In this document: positions 25,901 through 31,160 of the stretch, in pieces
Position numbering within the stretch: the stretch's first letter is position 1
How the letters are laid out: the number at the start of each line of letters is the position of its first letter
Assembly: GCA_017935025.1 (NCBI GenBank)
Contig: JAGBIL010000041.1
Location: 1 to 64,000 of the forward strand
Length of the DNA stretch: 64,000 nucleotides
Reading direction: 5' to 3'
Origin: Opitutales bacterium
Lineage (GTDB): Bacteria > Verrucomicrobiota > Verrucomicrobiia > Opitutales > UBA953
Translations under genes and position numbers: made by a program
The notes under the pieces: model-generated
Seen by the model: the letters and a program-made list of their open reading frames with translations, nothing else
Told to the model about the DNA's origin: nothing
Database searches by the model: none

Positions 25901-28332
25901 TTTTAAACGGCTCGGTAGAAATTAACAACGGATATTCGAGCGGACGCTTGACCTTCTCCGGAAAAGTTTCCGGACCCGGGTCGTTCAGTTTTAATCATGC
26001 TTCTGCGACACAAAAATTTACTTTCGCCAATGAAGTTGATTTAACGTCGGTTGCACTCAACAGAGGAACAATAACTTTCTCCGGAGCAAAGACGAAATTG
26101 GATTCCCTGGAAATTTCCGACGGAGGAACCGCAGAAATCACGGCGGGAACGAATTCAATCACGACTATTACCCAGACGGCGGGAACGCTGACCATATCCG
26201 GAGGGACAAATTCTATCGGAACTTTGAATATTTCCGGAGGAAGCGCGACAATCTCCGGCGGCGCGACCACGCTTGCCGACGGAGCAACGGTTGAAAATGC
26301 AACGTTGACACTTTCCTCGGGAGGACAGCAGAGTAACCTCCACGGCGCGTTGACGATTAATAACAACGGGCTGGTGAAACTAACCGGAGGCGACGCAACC
26401 GGTTGGGGAGGCGGAACAACGTCGCTTCATACGCTGACAATCAACTCCGGCGGAACGCTTCACATCAACGACAGCGCTAACCAAACTTTCGCCAATATGA
26501 ATTTAACGCTGAACGGCGGAACAATTTCCGGCGAAACCTCCGGCGACACCTTCGATCTGTTCGGCAATTCCTCTGTCGTGACTGCTCTGGGCGGAGCCGA
26601 TGCGGAAAACATCGTTACTTCAACAATCACCTCGGGGTTCAATCTGCGACAAGACGATTCCGTCATTGCCGTTGACGAATTCGGGGTATTGGAGGTCTCC
26701 GGAGCAATCGGTAACGGCGATAGGGGTAATCACAACCTCATTAAGCGCGGCGCGGGAACGCTCGACCTTTCCGGAAGTAGCAATTTGGCAACCGGAGTTG
26801 TCTCGGTTGAAGCGGGAACCCTCAAGATTGATAGCGCAGGATGGGCCCACAAGGGCAATCTCGGTGCCGATTTCTCGCAGACCAAATTGGTCCTGAAAAC
26901 AGGAGGTGTGCTTGATGTTACTGCCGCACAAAATGCGAAAACCGAGGAAGTCTACGGGAACGGCGGAGCCGAACGCGGTTTCTCCGTTACGGAAGGTGCG
27001 GGAACGTATCGTTACTCCGGCTCGGGAACAAGTTTTATAACGGCGAACGAAAACACCAATCAGCACATCGGTTTGGCGGACGCAGCAGAATTGATTTTCG
27101 ATGTCGTTGACGCCGAAGCCGCACTCGAGGTTTCCAAAGTCATCGCAAGCACGACAACGACGGGAACAGATGCAACGACCGGTTCGTTAACGAAAGCCGG
27201 CGAAGGTGTGCTCTCTCTTTCCGGATCCAATCTTTATTCCGGCGGGACCACGATTTCCTCCGGGAAACTCATCGCGGCAAACGCATCCGCACTCGGTACG
27301 AATACGGTAACGAACAATGCCGAACTCGAACTCACGTTTGCGGAAGGCACTATGTCCAACGTCATTTCCGGCACGGGTTCGCTTTCCGTGAACACGACGG
27401 GAACGGTCACGCTTTCGGGAACAAATACCTACACGGGCAACACAACCGTTGCGGCGGGAACGCTGAAAATTACGAATGCAAACGCGCTCGGGAGTGCAAC
27501 CAATTCCGTTACGGTTAACGCCAATGCGACCTTGGAGCTCGGCGCGGATGTAAGCGAAATGGAGCGTAGTTATACGCTCGCCGGCGGAACACTCAAGGCA
27601 ACGAGTGCAACGCATCGCGACCACAAGCAAATCGCTCAAGGCGACAACGCCATCAAGCTGACTGCGGATTCCGTTATTCAGGCGGATGCGGATTTCGGAA
27701 TGACCTCTTCCGGTTACAACGCAAACCAAATCAACTTGAACGGAAACACGCTGACCAAAACCGGCGCGGGAACGTTCACCCTCGTCCAAACAAGCCTTAC
27801 GGCGGGAACAGTGCGCATCGAAGAAGGAATGGTTAACGCTTACAAGAAAAACAGCAACGCGAGCGCGGCAGATTTTGTCATCGTCGGAGGAAGCGGAAAA
27901 ATCGGCGTTGAGTCGGGTGTAACGCTTTCCGTCGGCTCGCTGACCTTGGAAGTTTCGGATTCCTATACGGATGCGACCCTTTCGGGCTCGGGAACGCTGG
28001 CGATCGGCGGCGACGGGAAAATCACCGTCAAACGCTCGGAGCTTGCGGCACTTTCCGCAGTCGCGGGAACGGCGTATGCCTATCAGGTCTCGGCGGACGG
28101 AGGTTCTGCAACGCAAGCGTACTACTACCAGATCGCTTCGAGCAGTGCGACCTTCGACGATGCGTGGGGCACTTCGACATTTACGCTCAGCGGATGGGGT
28201 ACGGGTTATTCCGTTCAGTCTTATGAAAACGGATTGCTTACGATTGCCATTCCCGAACCGTCGAGCTTCGGTCTGTTGTCGGGCTTGGGGGCGTTGGTCC
28301 TCGTGGTGTCGCGTCGCCGCCGCCGAAAGTAA
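13906..28332 (+). CDS. Giant exported protein: S6-like serine protease, beta-strand repeats, PEP-CTERM tail
   Basis: 4,808 residues. A signal peptide (about residues 1-33) is followed by a domain like peptidase family S6 (IgA protease/SPATE type): STVAHNG gives candidate His114, RPAVDYKIARTSKLITDV gives Asp160, and SGDSGSPGW gives Ser278, in the family order and spacing. The rest is dominated by autotransporter-associated beta-strand repeats (pattern GxGTLTLSGxNTYTGxTTVxAGTL). Four large modules begin with an LxWxG...VWD...ANW...F.DGD.V.FAT block near residues 1643, 2525, 3212 and 3803. There is no C-terminal beta-barrel; instead the end is IPEPSSFGLLSGLGALVLVV followed by SRRRRRK, a PEP-CTERM signal for exosortase sorting. 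Likely a surface or secreted protease-adhesin. Dense GCGGGAACG motifs encode many of its Ala-Gly-Thr triplets. Confidence 0.85.
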   Translation: MEHADQSRFPRSAAISLVTLFAAAVSCGSVSAAVMHSDVSIQTYTDFGQNKGRYSTTANALLEHIRATEGGVYIYYTGGQESYRLDHGLIDFESTGDIGAYNALGYNFISTVAHNGVQNPTFSGRVVGESNAIHYATIEYRYGYTLSPEENVFSLRPAVDYKIARTSKLITDVTGSTVYSGSTVASDLAGKMLYRAGSGTQQVANHDGENTHRLGAYGYIIGGIMQIQGASENTTDNPNDWRGNTDDSFSISWNNYDWSSDAISADNPLPNTILSGDSGSPGWIWNEATQQYEYLAAGQSGNGVLSISRGATEWTTETMESYNKHVTLTDAVGIITINAVTDTREEEMISCDIQGVSATPTYGTVTDANGTELADFIGVKSGLSTWHSLTPIKDLQNWYAYGNEYLNTNTATSATAVSYADLFLTENLVFTAAQAQTTINVGADVDLGIGYVQFSAGELPSAEFTLQSAGNHQLNSAGYIVDAGVDLYVTITNTDADYMREWRKVGDGNLHIAGTGNNEIFLNLGGNGKTYLEQADGYAAYNVIANNGATVVISDINQIARDFTFGAGGGVLDMNGKSMEWKLNNTDVSADGFTINALTEEAVITNMAGTAVTLTYTEGGDTAFVGSFKDTENGALKVVYDGGAEASWTLNGIRTDLQNNSGSGLEVASGKVTFVGTNTVHAVGSATGTNTNRYTNENDWHYADAKMNVSVAENATFELGSHARLVGNITVADNGTFVMREGVKHQYEYIEGGYTLEDTYAIRDYYGLKGAVNLGDGATLKIEYSDGTTSENLYAGNIAGTGNVSVDLGTSGASIVLSGYNTFTGTKTLTSGTLVAESVTALGTINAEDESTLWVVEAAGVIASNDGANLISSIHADSAGVFALTADVEEQLDLSKNLKLFLGARGKVNYGKSGTTTALTAYDRDGDGKLEWLLGGGGGELVVHFRLTGDNDLILGNQYGNGTVTLTNTNNNFTGNIIFGGQITLNYVDGALGESTVNLPYTNRIFAAANSLPALGDGSNGVLLLDNYSETSVDISGSGYSDIYLGADTDKTITSITLASGDTTYRFGGTTGTLTVNTVLEDRNATAHNLLVDGQTYSGGKVILAQAATLTGTVNVVGYDSSKTELTEGDITLGFSVDNALANASSVTIGVGGILDLNGTTQTFDTRLTTVEGGIITDNSADKSGTLVLQYGAGDASLNIGELGTLQLDSGRFQSDANHARNVIVNDGGQYHATTGKHSALFTLTGTGWNASSDSAKDGALRLEGGAEITGGVALSGDASVQVYHDTDAGTISGTVSTGEYTLTKIGDGTLTLDAAVSGNLAMNAGTMTQSGSFTGTLAMNGGTLTLAGSSYASGSVIDLNAGTTTLGFGDRAFSATLNVNNGATANLTTTDGLNYAAASSVIVNSGGTLNLGSNRWTLASGNKITLAGGTVSGEGQTATNDAGEVTGRYGALDFINSGNVVDVTASSVLSANVRARGSVDFAIADGATLDFSGNLYKYSGSNADFSKSGTGTLNFSGTVDAGVNLTLSAGATTINSQDFRGNITVAENATLSLAGTLVLSQAVANSGSVTVDNTDITFDLGNLTISEDKVYTLISGGTITNWDLLSKDNFTLGGVALSGRSGFSLGTAGTVTIDLSQTAASLVWASQNGSNVWNVEQAANWDNAGTVDKFYDGDAVTFSTADAAIDITENVIAGNVTVTENVSFMSTGTEVVFAQIKGGIISVSDGKTVTFDKTISTTGELEIAASSGGTVSVAADAGTVASSVVVNEGSRFGLSVADASEATYSGAISGAGSFEKLGAGTLILDTAQAYAGETYVSGGTLKITNRSALGTSNLVTIGTGATLDLAVDMNAQAPAYVLAGGTLKASVESAATHKQIASGDGAIVLTADSTVEAAANFGMISGGYAANELDLAGHTLTKAGSANFYLANTTVTAGTIKIDEGTLNVTNHDTTDASAADIVISGGTLQVGGNFLVKSLTQASGDSGTVLISGGTLNILGNSVISSGITSETGTLVVGDGENSAIVSVGRLELGNSNGGSSAFTVNANATLTVTGAENTWNNYTNYKTNSAVLGEWNNYTTTTIAGSLLAKDAEVGLGDYGGTFTIENGGLIAAKGLGQATSAKAGTGKFELTLNDGGTLLLGTSGLSTTKTTNTVSLAAGTIGTFADSTTVATALTLTSETGTTFDTQKYVFADDGNSVTRGEDAAAMTVSGAISGTGNFIKTGAGTLTLSNNFGSFEGNFIVDAGELLLSGSNSGYTGQFVVNGGTLKLGTASGVLGAMDLEGTGTRYAAVVNAGGTLDINGQTQGGSNCYQIGLAGGALVNNGSGVGTDQRQVSGLKLSADSEIGGGGNFGLIASGYAANTLDLGGNTLTKTGSNTFWLASTTITEGTFKVREGKVEVISQTLSSVDASAARFSVEGGELAVDDNFSAGGISVSEGAAVTFSSGITVALGSTIQNAGTVTIGSGMIFNLDNLTPDGKNYVIISNTGTVSGWENLTIDNFTHSTQSNLRLSEEDGTYYVYAYHGALTWVGAADANGAGTWDLGSSAHWTYDENGTATASCFFNEDEVVFATDGAQVTVASGLTVAPASMSVNDNATFLGDNYTIAAGTVTVEADKTLSLDGTGTLSGILANSGTIVIGADATLGVSASTTALGSVTGSGRIELPNTTLTDGTIFRDASTWTGTVAFTESLGGSLGFGFSVSNYGNAESVVELNGFAGGYFTEQANGAITSDLVLNGDVNLTNGNNGMTLTIDGDVSGTGSFSYNFDNGQIFVFNGSVALPAMAFAVGSGTKTFNGTVDLDSFSSNAGAVTFSGETTAIGNLTSGGNVSITAGTATIGALTQTAGTFTFSGTSAASSVKIDQLNLEAGVTAKFSSTSDLYATAGERVSVGATSLANGATLETVGQGYTFDSVSVADDASVTMKLADSSGVLTHAVTIKELSGNNATLNLVSTVTMTTPEHAVYTLGTADTEVSGDDFSGTISVSNTASTGSRNSALVIGNQNIAKNAVISFAESNHGMGLGVNAERIVVAGLKSVSGKSVSVFSGPQTGSSFASDGTTRTLEINVADGSEYSFAGTILENISLVKSGTGTQILSGSNTALDGFSVEAGTLVLSGTNVAVTDTASVAAGATLDLSGANVTLHSTIANAGAVTIAETTTFALDNLTSQNSVYTLISGAGTVSGWDALANTSFTHNSQATIRKLDTSYSVLVGSGTLTWAGTVDNVWDTNATANWTLSGANNSVNFFDGDSVIFATAGANVSLANDVSVGTMTVSQNLTLAGSGTIALSAPGNLIFENASTLSLGEGVTLNLGSSNGALDLSKVEGTGTVVYEHTVNGGGSSGLVTSANFTGTIDYTGNLNWSDTYNAGQVAIGNDGITLRLSSRDGALDGIWGKWAKTFNNRIVFATNYEIFSGNEGVTFAGDVDASGVALSADGYSKITFAGETTTIGSLNFDSSVSVEFGGTTTVGTLTQNYGTLTVSGDLSTNAYTGVNLSGGDNSTVSVSNGASWTNTGDFYLRHTGNGTTTLTIDGNVNVGGKLYISHDGNGTIEINDGGVLEASTLEFGQYWDGVDNKGSWVNVNAGGTLVLDAISIGNNLNTSGLKLNGGTFGTSSATLIIDASTTSGAGAGALPLTLASGTTSTIHTSVYENNAFGATAAAISIVNGISGDGALNVDGAGTLTLSGDNSNFTGALSVNAGTLNASGTALGAGTVSVASGATLALSGNVTLFSTIQNAGTVNIADETVFELASFATTKTNVYTLISATGENVSGWDALTSANFTQNGSAVSALRKSASGYAVLTGSVELTWTGANSSVWDTDVTANWTFDDGMTSVNFLGGDSVIFATENAQITFDENASVYPATLSVYENVTFSGTNYTVHPDSLVILADKTLALDGSGILVGSSFANSGTIQIGENSELHAYAAFGRVTGSGRIEVASSSVAADESLADSENWTGTVAFTNAFSVNGFALSGYGNANSTIELAGFSGYFAEGSGTQTIAANLVLNGSVEINNGYSSGRLTFSGKVSGPGSFSFNHASATQKFTFANEVDLTSVALNRGTITFSGAKTKLDSLEISDGGTAEITAGTNSITTITQTAGTLTISGGTNSIGTLNISGGSATISGGATTLADGATVENATLTLSSGGQQSNLHGALTINNNGLVKLTGGDATGWGGGTTSLHTLTINSGGTLHINDSANQTFANMNLTLNGGTISGETSGDTFDLFGNSSVVTALGGADAENIVTSTITSGFNLRQDDSVIAVDEFGVLEVSGAIGNGDRGNHNLIKRGAGTLDLSGSSNLATGVVSVEAGTLKIDSAGWAHKGNLGADFSQTKLVLKTGGVLDVTAAQNAKTEEVYGNGGAERGFSVTEGAGTYRYSGSGTSFITANENTNQHIGLADAAELIFDVVDAEAALEVSKVIASTTTTGTDATTGSLTKAGEGVLSLSGSNLYSGGTTISSGKLIAANASALGTNTVTNNAELELTFAEGTMSNVISGTGSLSVNTTGTVTLSGTNTYTGNTTVAAGTLKITNANALGSATNSVTVNANATLELGADVSEMERSYTLAGGTLKATSATHRDHKQIAQGDNAIKLTADSVIQADADFGMTSSGYNANQINLNGNTLTKTGAGTFTLVQTSLTAGTVRIEEGMVNAYKKNSNASAADFVIVGGSGKIGVESGVTLSVGSLTLEVSDSYTDATLSGSGTLAIGGDGKITVKRSELAALSAVAGTAYAYQVSADGGSATQAYYYQIASSSATFDDAWGTSTFTLSGWGTGYSVQSYENGLLTIAIPEPSSFGLLSGLGALVLVVSRRRRRK

Positions 28333-28368
28333 TTTTCGTAATGTATTGATTCATAGATGATAGTTGTA

Positions 28369-28394
28369 CGCCCCCGCCGATTTCGGCGGGGGCG
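28369..28394 (+). terminator. GC-rich hairpin after the giant gene
   Basis: Perfect 12-bp arms CGCCCCCGCCGA / TCGGCGGGGGCG with a TT loop. The tail ATTCTAATT is only weakly T-rich, but the position 37 bp after the stop fits a terminator. Confidence 0.65.
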
Positions 28395-28522
28395 ATTCTA
28401 ATTGAAAGCGTACGGATTCTTTCATTTTCTCGCGTTCAACCCGTTCGGGATTCCTGTTTTTCCCTTGCGGGAACGCACGGAAGTTTTAGACTCTTCACAT
28501 AAAATTTTTTTCTGATTTTCCA

Positions 28523-29059
28523 ATGAGTTCCGCAAATACCGAAGTCGCTTATAACAGCAAAATCGAAGGCGGGGTCGTCGTTACCAAACTCGACGCCGCG
28601 ATTGACTGGATTCGATCCCACTCCGTTTGGCCGATGCCGATGGGCTTGGCGTGTTGCGCGATTGAATTTATGTCGGCGAGTTGCTCGCGCTTCGATATTT
28701 CCCGCTTCGGTATGGAAGTAACGCGCTTTTCGCCGCGGCAGGCGGACTGCATGATCGTCGCGGGAACGGTAACGTACAAGATGTCGCAGGCGGTGCGCCG
28801 CATTTACGATCAGATGGCGGAGCCGAAATGGGTGGTCGCGATGGGCGCGTGCGCGTCGTCCGGCGGAATGTACCGCAGTTATTCGACGCTGCAGGGCGTT
28901 GACCGCATTCTTCCCGTGGACGTTTATATTTCGGGTTGCCCGACGCGTCCGGAAGCGCTTTTTGACGGACTTATGGCTTTGCAAAAAATGATTGCGAAGG
29001 AGCCGGGCTTGAAGTTGCTCAAGCGCGACCGCCCGGTGAAGCCGCTTTACTTCGGTTAA
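28523..29059 (+). CDS. nuoB: NADH-quinone oxidoreductase subunit B
   Basis: 178 residues. It carries the four Cys ligands of the N2 [4Fe-4S] cluster: the adjacent pair in [10 protein letters not shown], one in GACASSGG and one in [10 protein letters not shown]. NuoB sits at the junction of the peripheral and membrane arms of complex I and passes electrons to quinone. It is first of a nuoB-C-D run. nuoA, which usually comes first, is absent: upstream is only the terminator of the giant gene, so the complex I genes are split in this genome. Confidence 0.97.
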   Translation: MSSANTEVAYNSKIEGGVVVTKLDAAIDWIRSHSVWPMPMGLACCAIEFMSASCSRFDISRFGMEVTRFSPRQADCMIVAGTVTYKMSQAVRRIYDQMAEPKWVVAMGACASSGGMYRSYSTLQGVDRILPVDVYISGCPTRPEALFDGLMALQKMIAKEPGLKLLKRDRPVKPLYFG

Positions 29060-29125
29060 TCCGGACGGCGTTCCCGCGATTTCCTTTTTTTTTTCAGAAA
29101 ATTTTCTCATTCAGGATTCATTTTT

Positions 29126-29758
29126 ATGACCGAAAAAGATTTGGCTCTGCAGAACGAACTTTTGGAAAAATACCCGTATGTAAGCGTGCGTCCGGGTTCC
29201 GCCGACCACGCGTCGTTTGACGTTCCCGCGGACAAGGCGGTCGAGTTCGCGCTCGCGCTTCGAGACAAGGAAGGTTTTTCCTCGATTAACGACGTTACCG
29301 GTTGCGACTGGGGCGTGGATGCCTCACCGCGTTTTTCGGCGATCTGGCACGTTTACAACTACGACCGCCATCTTTATGTGCGCATGAACGTTTACGCGGC
29401 GGACAACGAAAAACCCGCCGTGCCGTCGCTTTGCTCCGTCTGGGCGGGTTGCAACTGGCACGAACGCGAAGCGTTTGACTTGGTCGGCATCACCTTTACG
29501 GATCACCCGGATATGCGCCGCATTCTGATGTGGGACGAATATCCGTACCACCCGTTGCGCAAGGATTTCCCGCTTGCGGGTATCGAAGTGCCGCACCCGG
29601 ACCCGGACACCGTCGCGCAGACGGGCGTCAAAGTGCTCCCCGCGCCGATGAACGGCGGACCGTTCGTTTCCTGCCGCGGGAACACGATGCGCGAAACCGA
29701 GCCGCGTGCGCTCGACCAGGAATGGAGCGAAGGCAACCGCAAACCCGCCGCCGAATAA
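29126..29758 (+). CDS. nuoC: NADH-quinone oxidoreductase subunit C
   Basis: 210 residues. Shows the subunit C signature in the middle: WAGCNWHEREAFDLVGITFTDHPDMRRILM (parts: NWHEREAFDLVGI, HPDMRRILM), followed by YPYHPLRKDFPL. It belongs to the peripheral arm of complex I, near NuoD. It starts 66 bp after nuoB with AGGA about ten bases before the ATG. C and D are separate genes here, not fused as in enterobacteria. The C-terminal about 45 residues are a polar extension. Confidence 0.97.
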   Translation: MTEKDLALQNELLEKYPYVSVRPGSADHASFDVPADKAVEFALALRDKEGFSSINDVTGCDWGVDASPRFSAIWHVYNYDRHLYVRMNVYAADNEKPAVPSLCSVWAGCNWHEREAFDLVGITFTDHPDMRRILMWDEYPYHPLRKDFPLAGIEVPHPDPDTVAQTGVKVLPAPMNGGPFVSCRGNTMRETEPRALDQEWSEGNRKPAAE

Positions 29759-29797
29759 CGCGCGGGAACGCCAACTCAAACAACGGAGATTTTTACA

Positions 29798-31027
29798 ATG
29801 TCCAAGACCCTCGATTTTGAATATTCCGAAGCCGCCGCGCGCGAAGAAAGCCTCGTTCCGTGCGAAAAAATGCACCTGACGATGGGCCCGTCCCACCCGG
29901 CGACGCACGGCGTTCTCCGCCTCCAGCTCGAAGTGGACGGCGAAATCGTTACGAAGTGCACGCCGGTCGTCGGCTATCTGCACCGCGGCGACGACAAGCT
30001 GGCGGAAAACATGACGTACAACCAGTTTGTGCCGTTTACGGACCGCCTCGACTACCTCGCGCCGATTTGCAACAACGTCGCCTACGCGCTCACGGTGGAA
30101 AAACTCGCCGGGCTCGAGGTTCCCGCGCGTTGCGCCGCGCTTCGCGTGCTGACCTGCGAGCTTTCGCGCATTTCTTCGCACTTGCTCGGTCTCGGCGTTT
30201 ACGCGATGGACACGGGCGCGCTCACCGTCTTCCTCACGACGTACACGGAACGCGAACGCATTTACACGCTCTTTGAAGAACTCACGGGGCAGCGCCTCAC
30301 GAACAGCTACACGCGTATCGGCGGTGTCACGCGCGATGTTCCCGAAGGCTGGCTCGAAAAAGTCGAAAAAGCCTGCGATTGCATTCTCAAGGGCGTGGAC
30401 GAAATGGAAGGCTTGCTCTCGCGCAACAAAATCTTCCTCGACCGTACGAAAGACATTGCCGTTATCACGAAGGAAATGGCGTTGCAGTACGGTTTGACCG
30501 GCGTGAACCTGCGTTGCGCGGGCATCGGTTCCGACATTCGTAAGGACCGCCCGTACAGCGGCTACGACCAGTACGATTTTGACGTTCCCGTGGGAACCGT
30601 CGGCGACTGCTACGACCGCTACCTGCTCAAAACGGAAGAAATCCGCCAGTCCGTGCGTATCGTTCGCCAAGTTTGCAAAACGCTTCCGGACGGACCGATT
30701 TTTGCCGAAGACGCAAAGAAAATTTGCCTCCCGCCGAAGCAACGCGTGCTCACCGGCATGGAAGAACTGATTCAGAACTTCATGCTCACGACGCACGGTC
30801 CGCAGATTCCCGCCGGCGAAGCGTATTTTGAAGCGGAAAACCCGAAAGGCGCGCTCGGCTTCTTCATTCACTCGAAGGGCGAAGGGCATCCGTACCGCCT
30901 GCACGTTCGCGGTCCGTCGTTTGTTTCGCTTTCGACGCTTCCGGTGCTTATCCCGGGCAACTTCGTCACGGACATTCCCGCAATTCTCGGTTCGCTCGAC
31001 TTCGTTCAGGGCGAATGCGACCGCTAA
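29798..31027 (+). CDS. nuoD: NADH-quinone oxidoreductase subunit D
   Basis: 409 residues, normal for the 49-kDa family. The start region has MGPSHPATHGVLRLQLEVDGE (parts MGPSHPATHGV and LQLEVDGE) with the His that helps line the quinone pocket, and later LSRISSHLLGLGVYAMDTGA. The C-terminus ends in DFVQGECDR, the conserved D-P/V-V-x-G-E-x-DR end. It forms the quinone-binding cavity with NuoB. GGAG lies upstream of the ATG, 39 bp after nuoC. It is followed by the palindromic repeat at 31047. Confidence 0.97.
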   Translation: MSKTLDFEYSEAAAREESLVPCEKMHLTMGPSHPATHGVLRLQLEVDGEIVTKCTPVVGYLHRGDDKLAENMTYNQFVPFTDRLDYLAPICNNVAYALTVEKLAGLEVPARCAALRVLTCELSRISSHLLGLGVYAMDTGALTVFLTTYTERERIYTLFEELTGQRLTNSYTRIGGVTRDVPEGWLEKVEKACDCILKGVDEMEGLLSRNKIFLDRTKDIAVITKEMALQYGLTGVNLRCAGIGSDIRKDRPYSGYDQYDFDVPVGTVGDCYDRYLLKTEEIRQSVRIVRQVCKTLPDGPIFAEDAKKICLPPKQRVLTGMEELIQNFMLTTHGPQIPAGEAYFEAENPKGALGFFIHSKGEGHPYRLHVRGPSFVSLSTLPVLIPGNFVTDIPAILGSLDFVQGECDR

Positions 31028-31046
31028 TTAAGCCTAAAGGCTTCCA

Positions 31047-31160
31047 ATGAATAACGAATAGTGAATAGTTAATAATGAATAACGCTTACTTCAAAATTTT
31101 TGCCGTAGGCAAAAATCTTAGCACGGAGTTATTCACTATTCACTATTCGCTATTCACTAA
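31047..31160. repeat. AT-rich palindromic intergenic element, copy C
   Basis: Same build as copies A and B: outer GAATAGTGAATAG / CTATTCACTATTC tracts and an inner hairpin ATTTTTGCC-GTA-GGCAAAAAT. It supplies the only ATG codons available before the signal peptide of the next gene. Confidence 0.85.
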
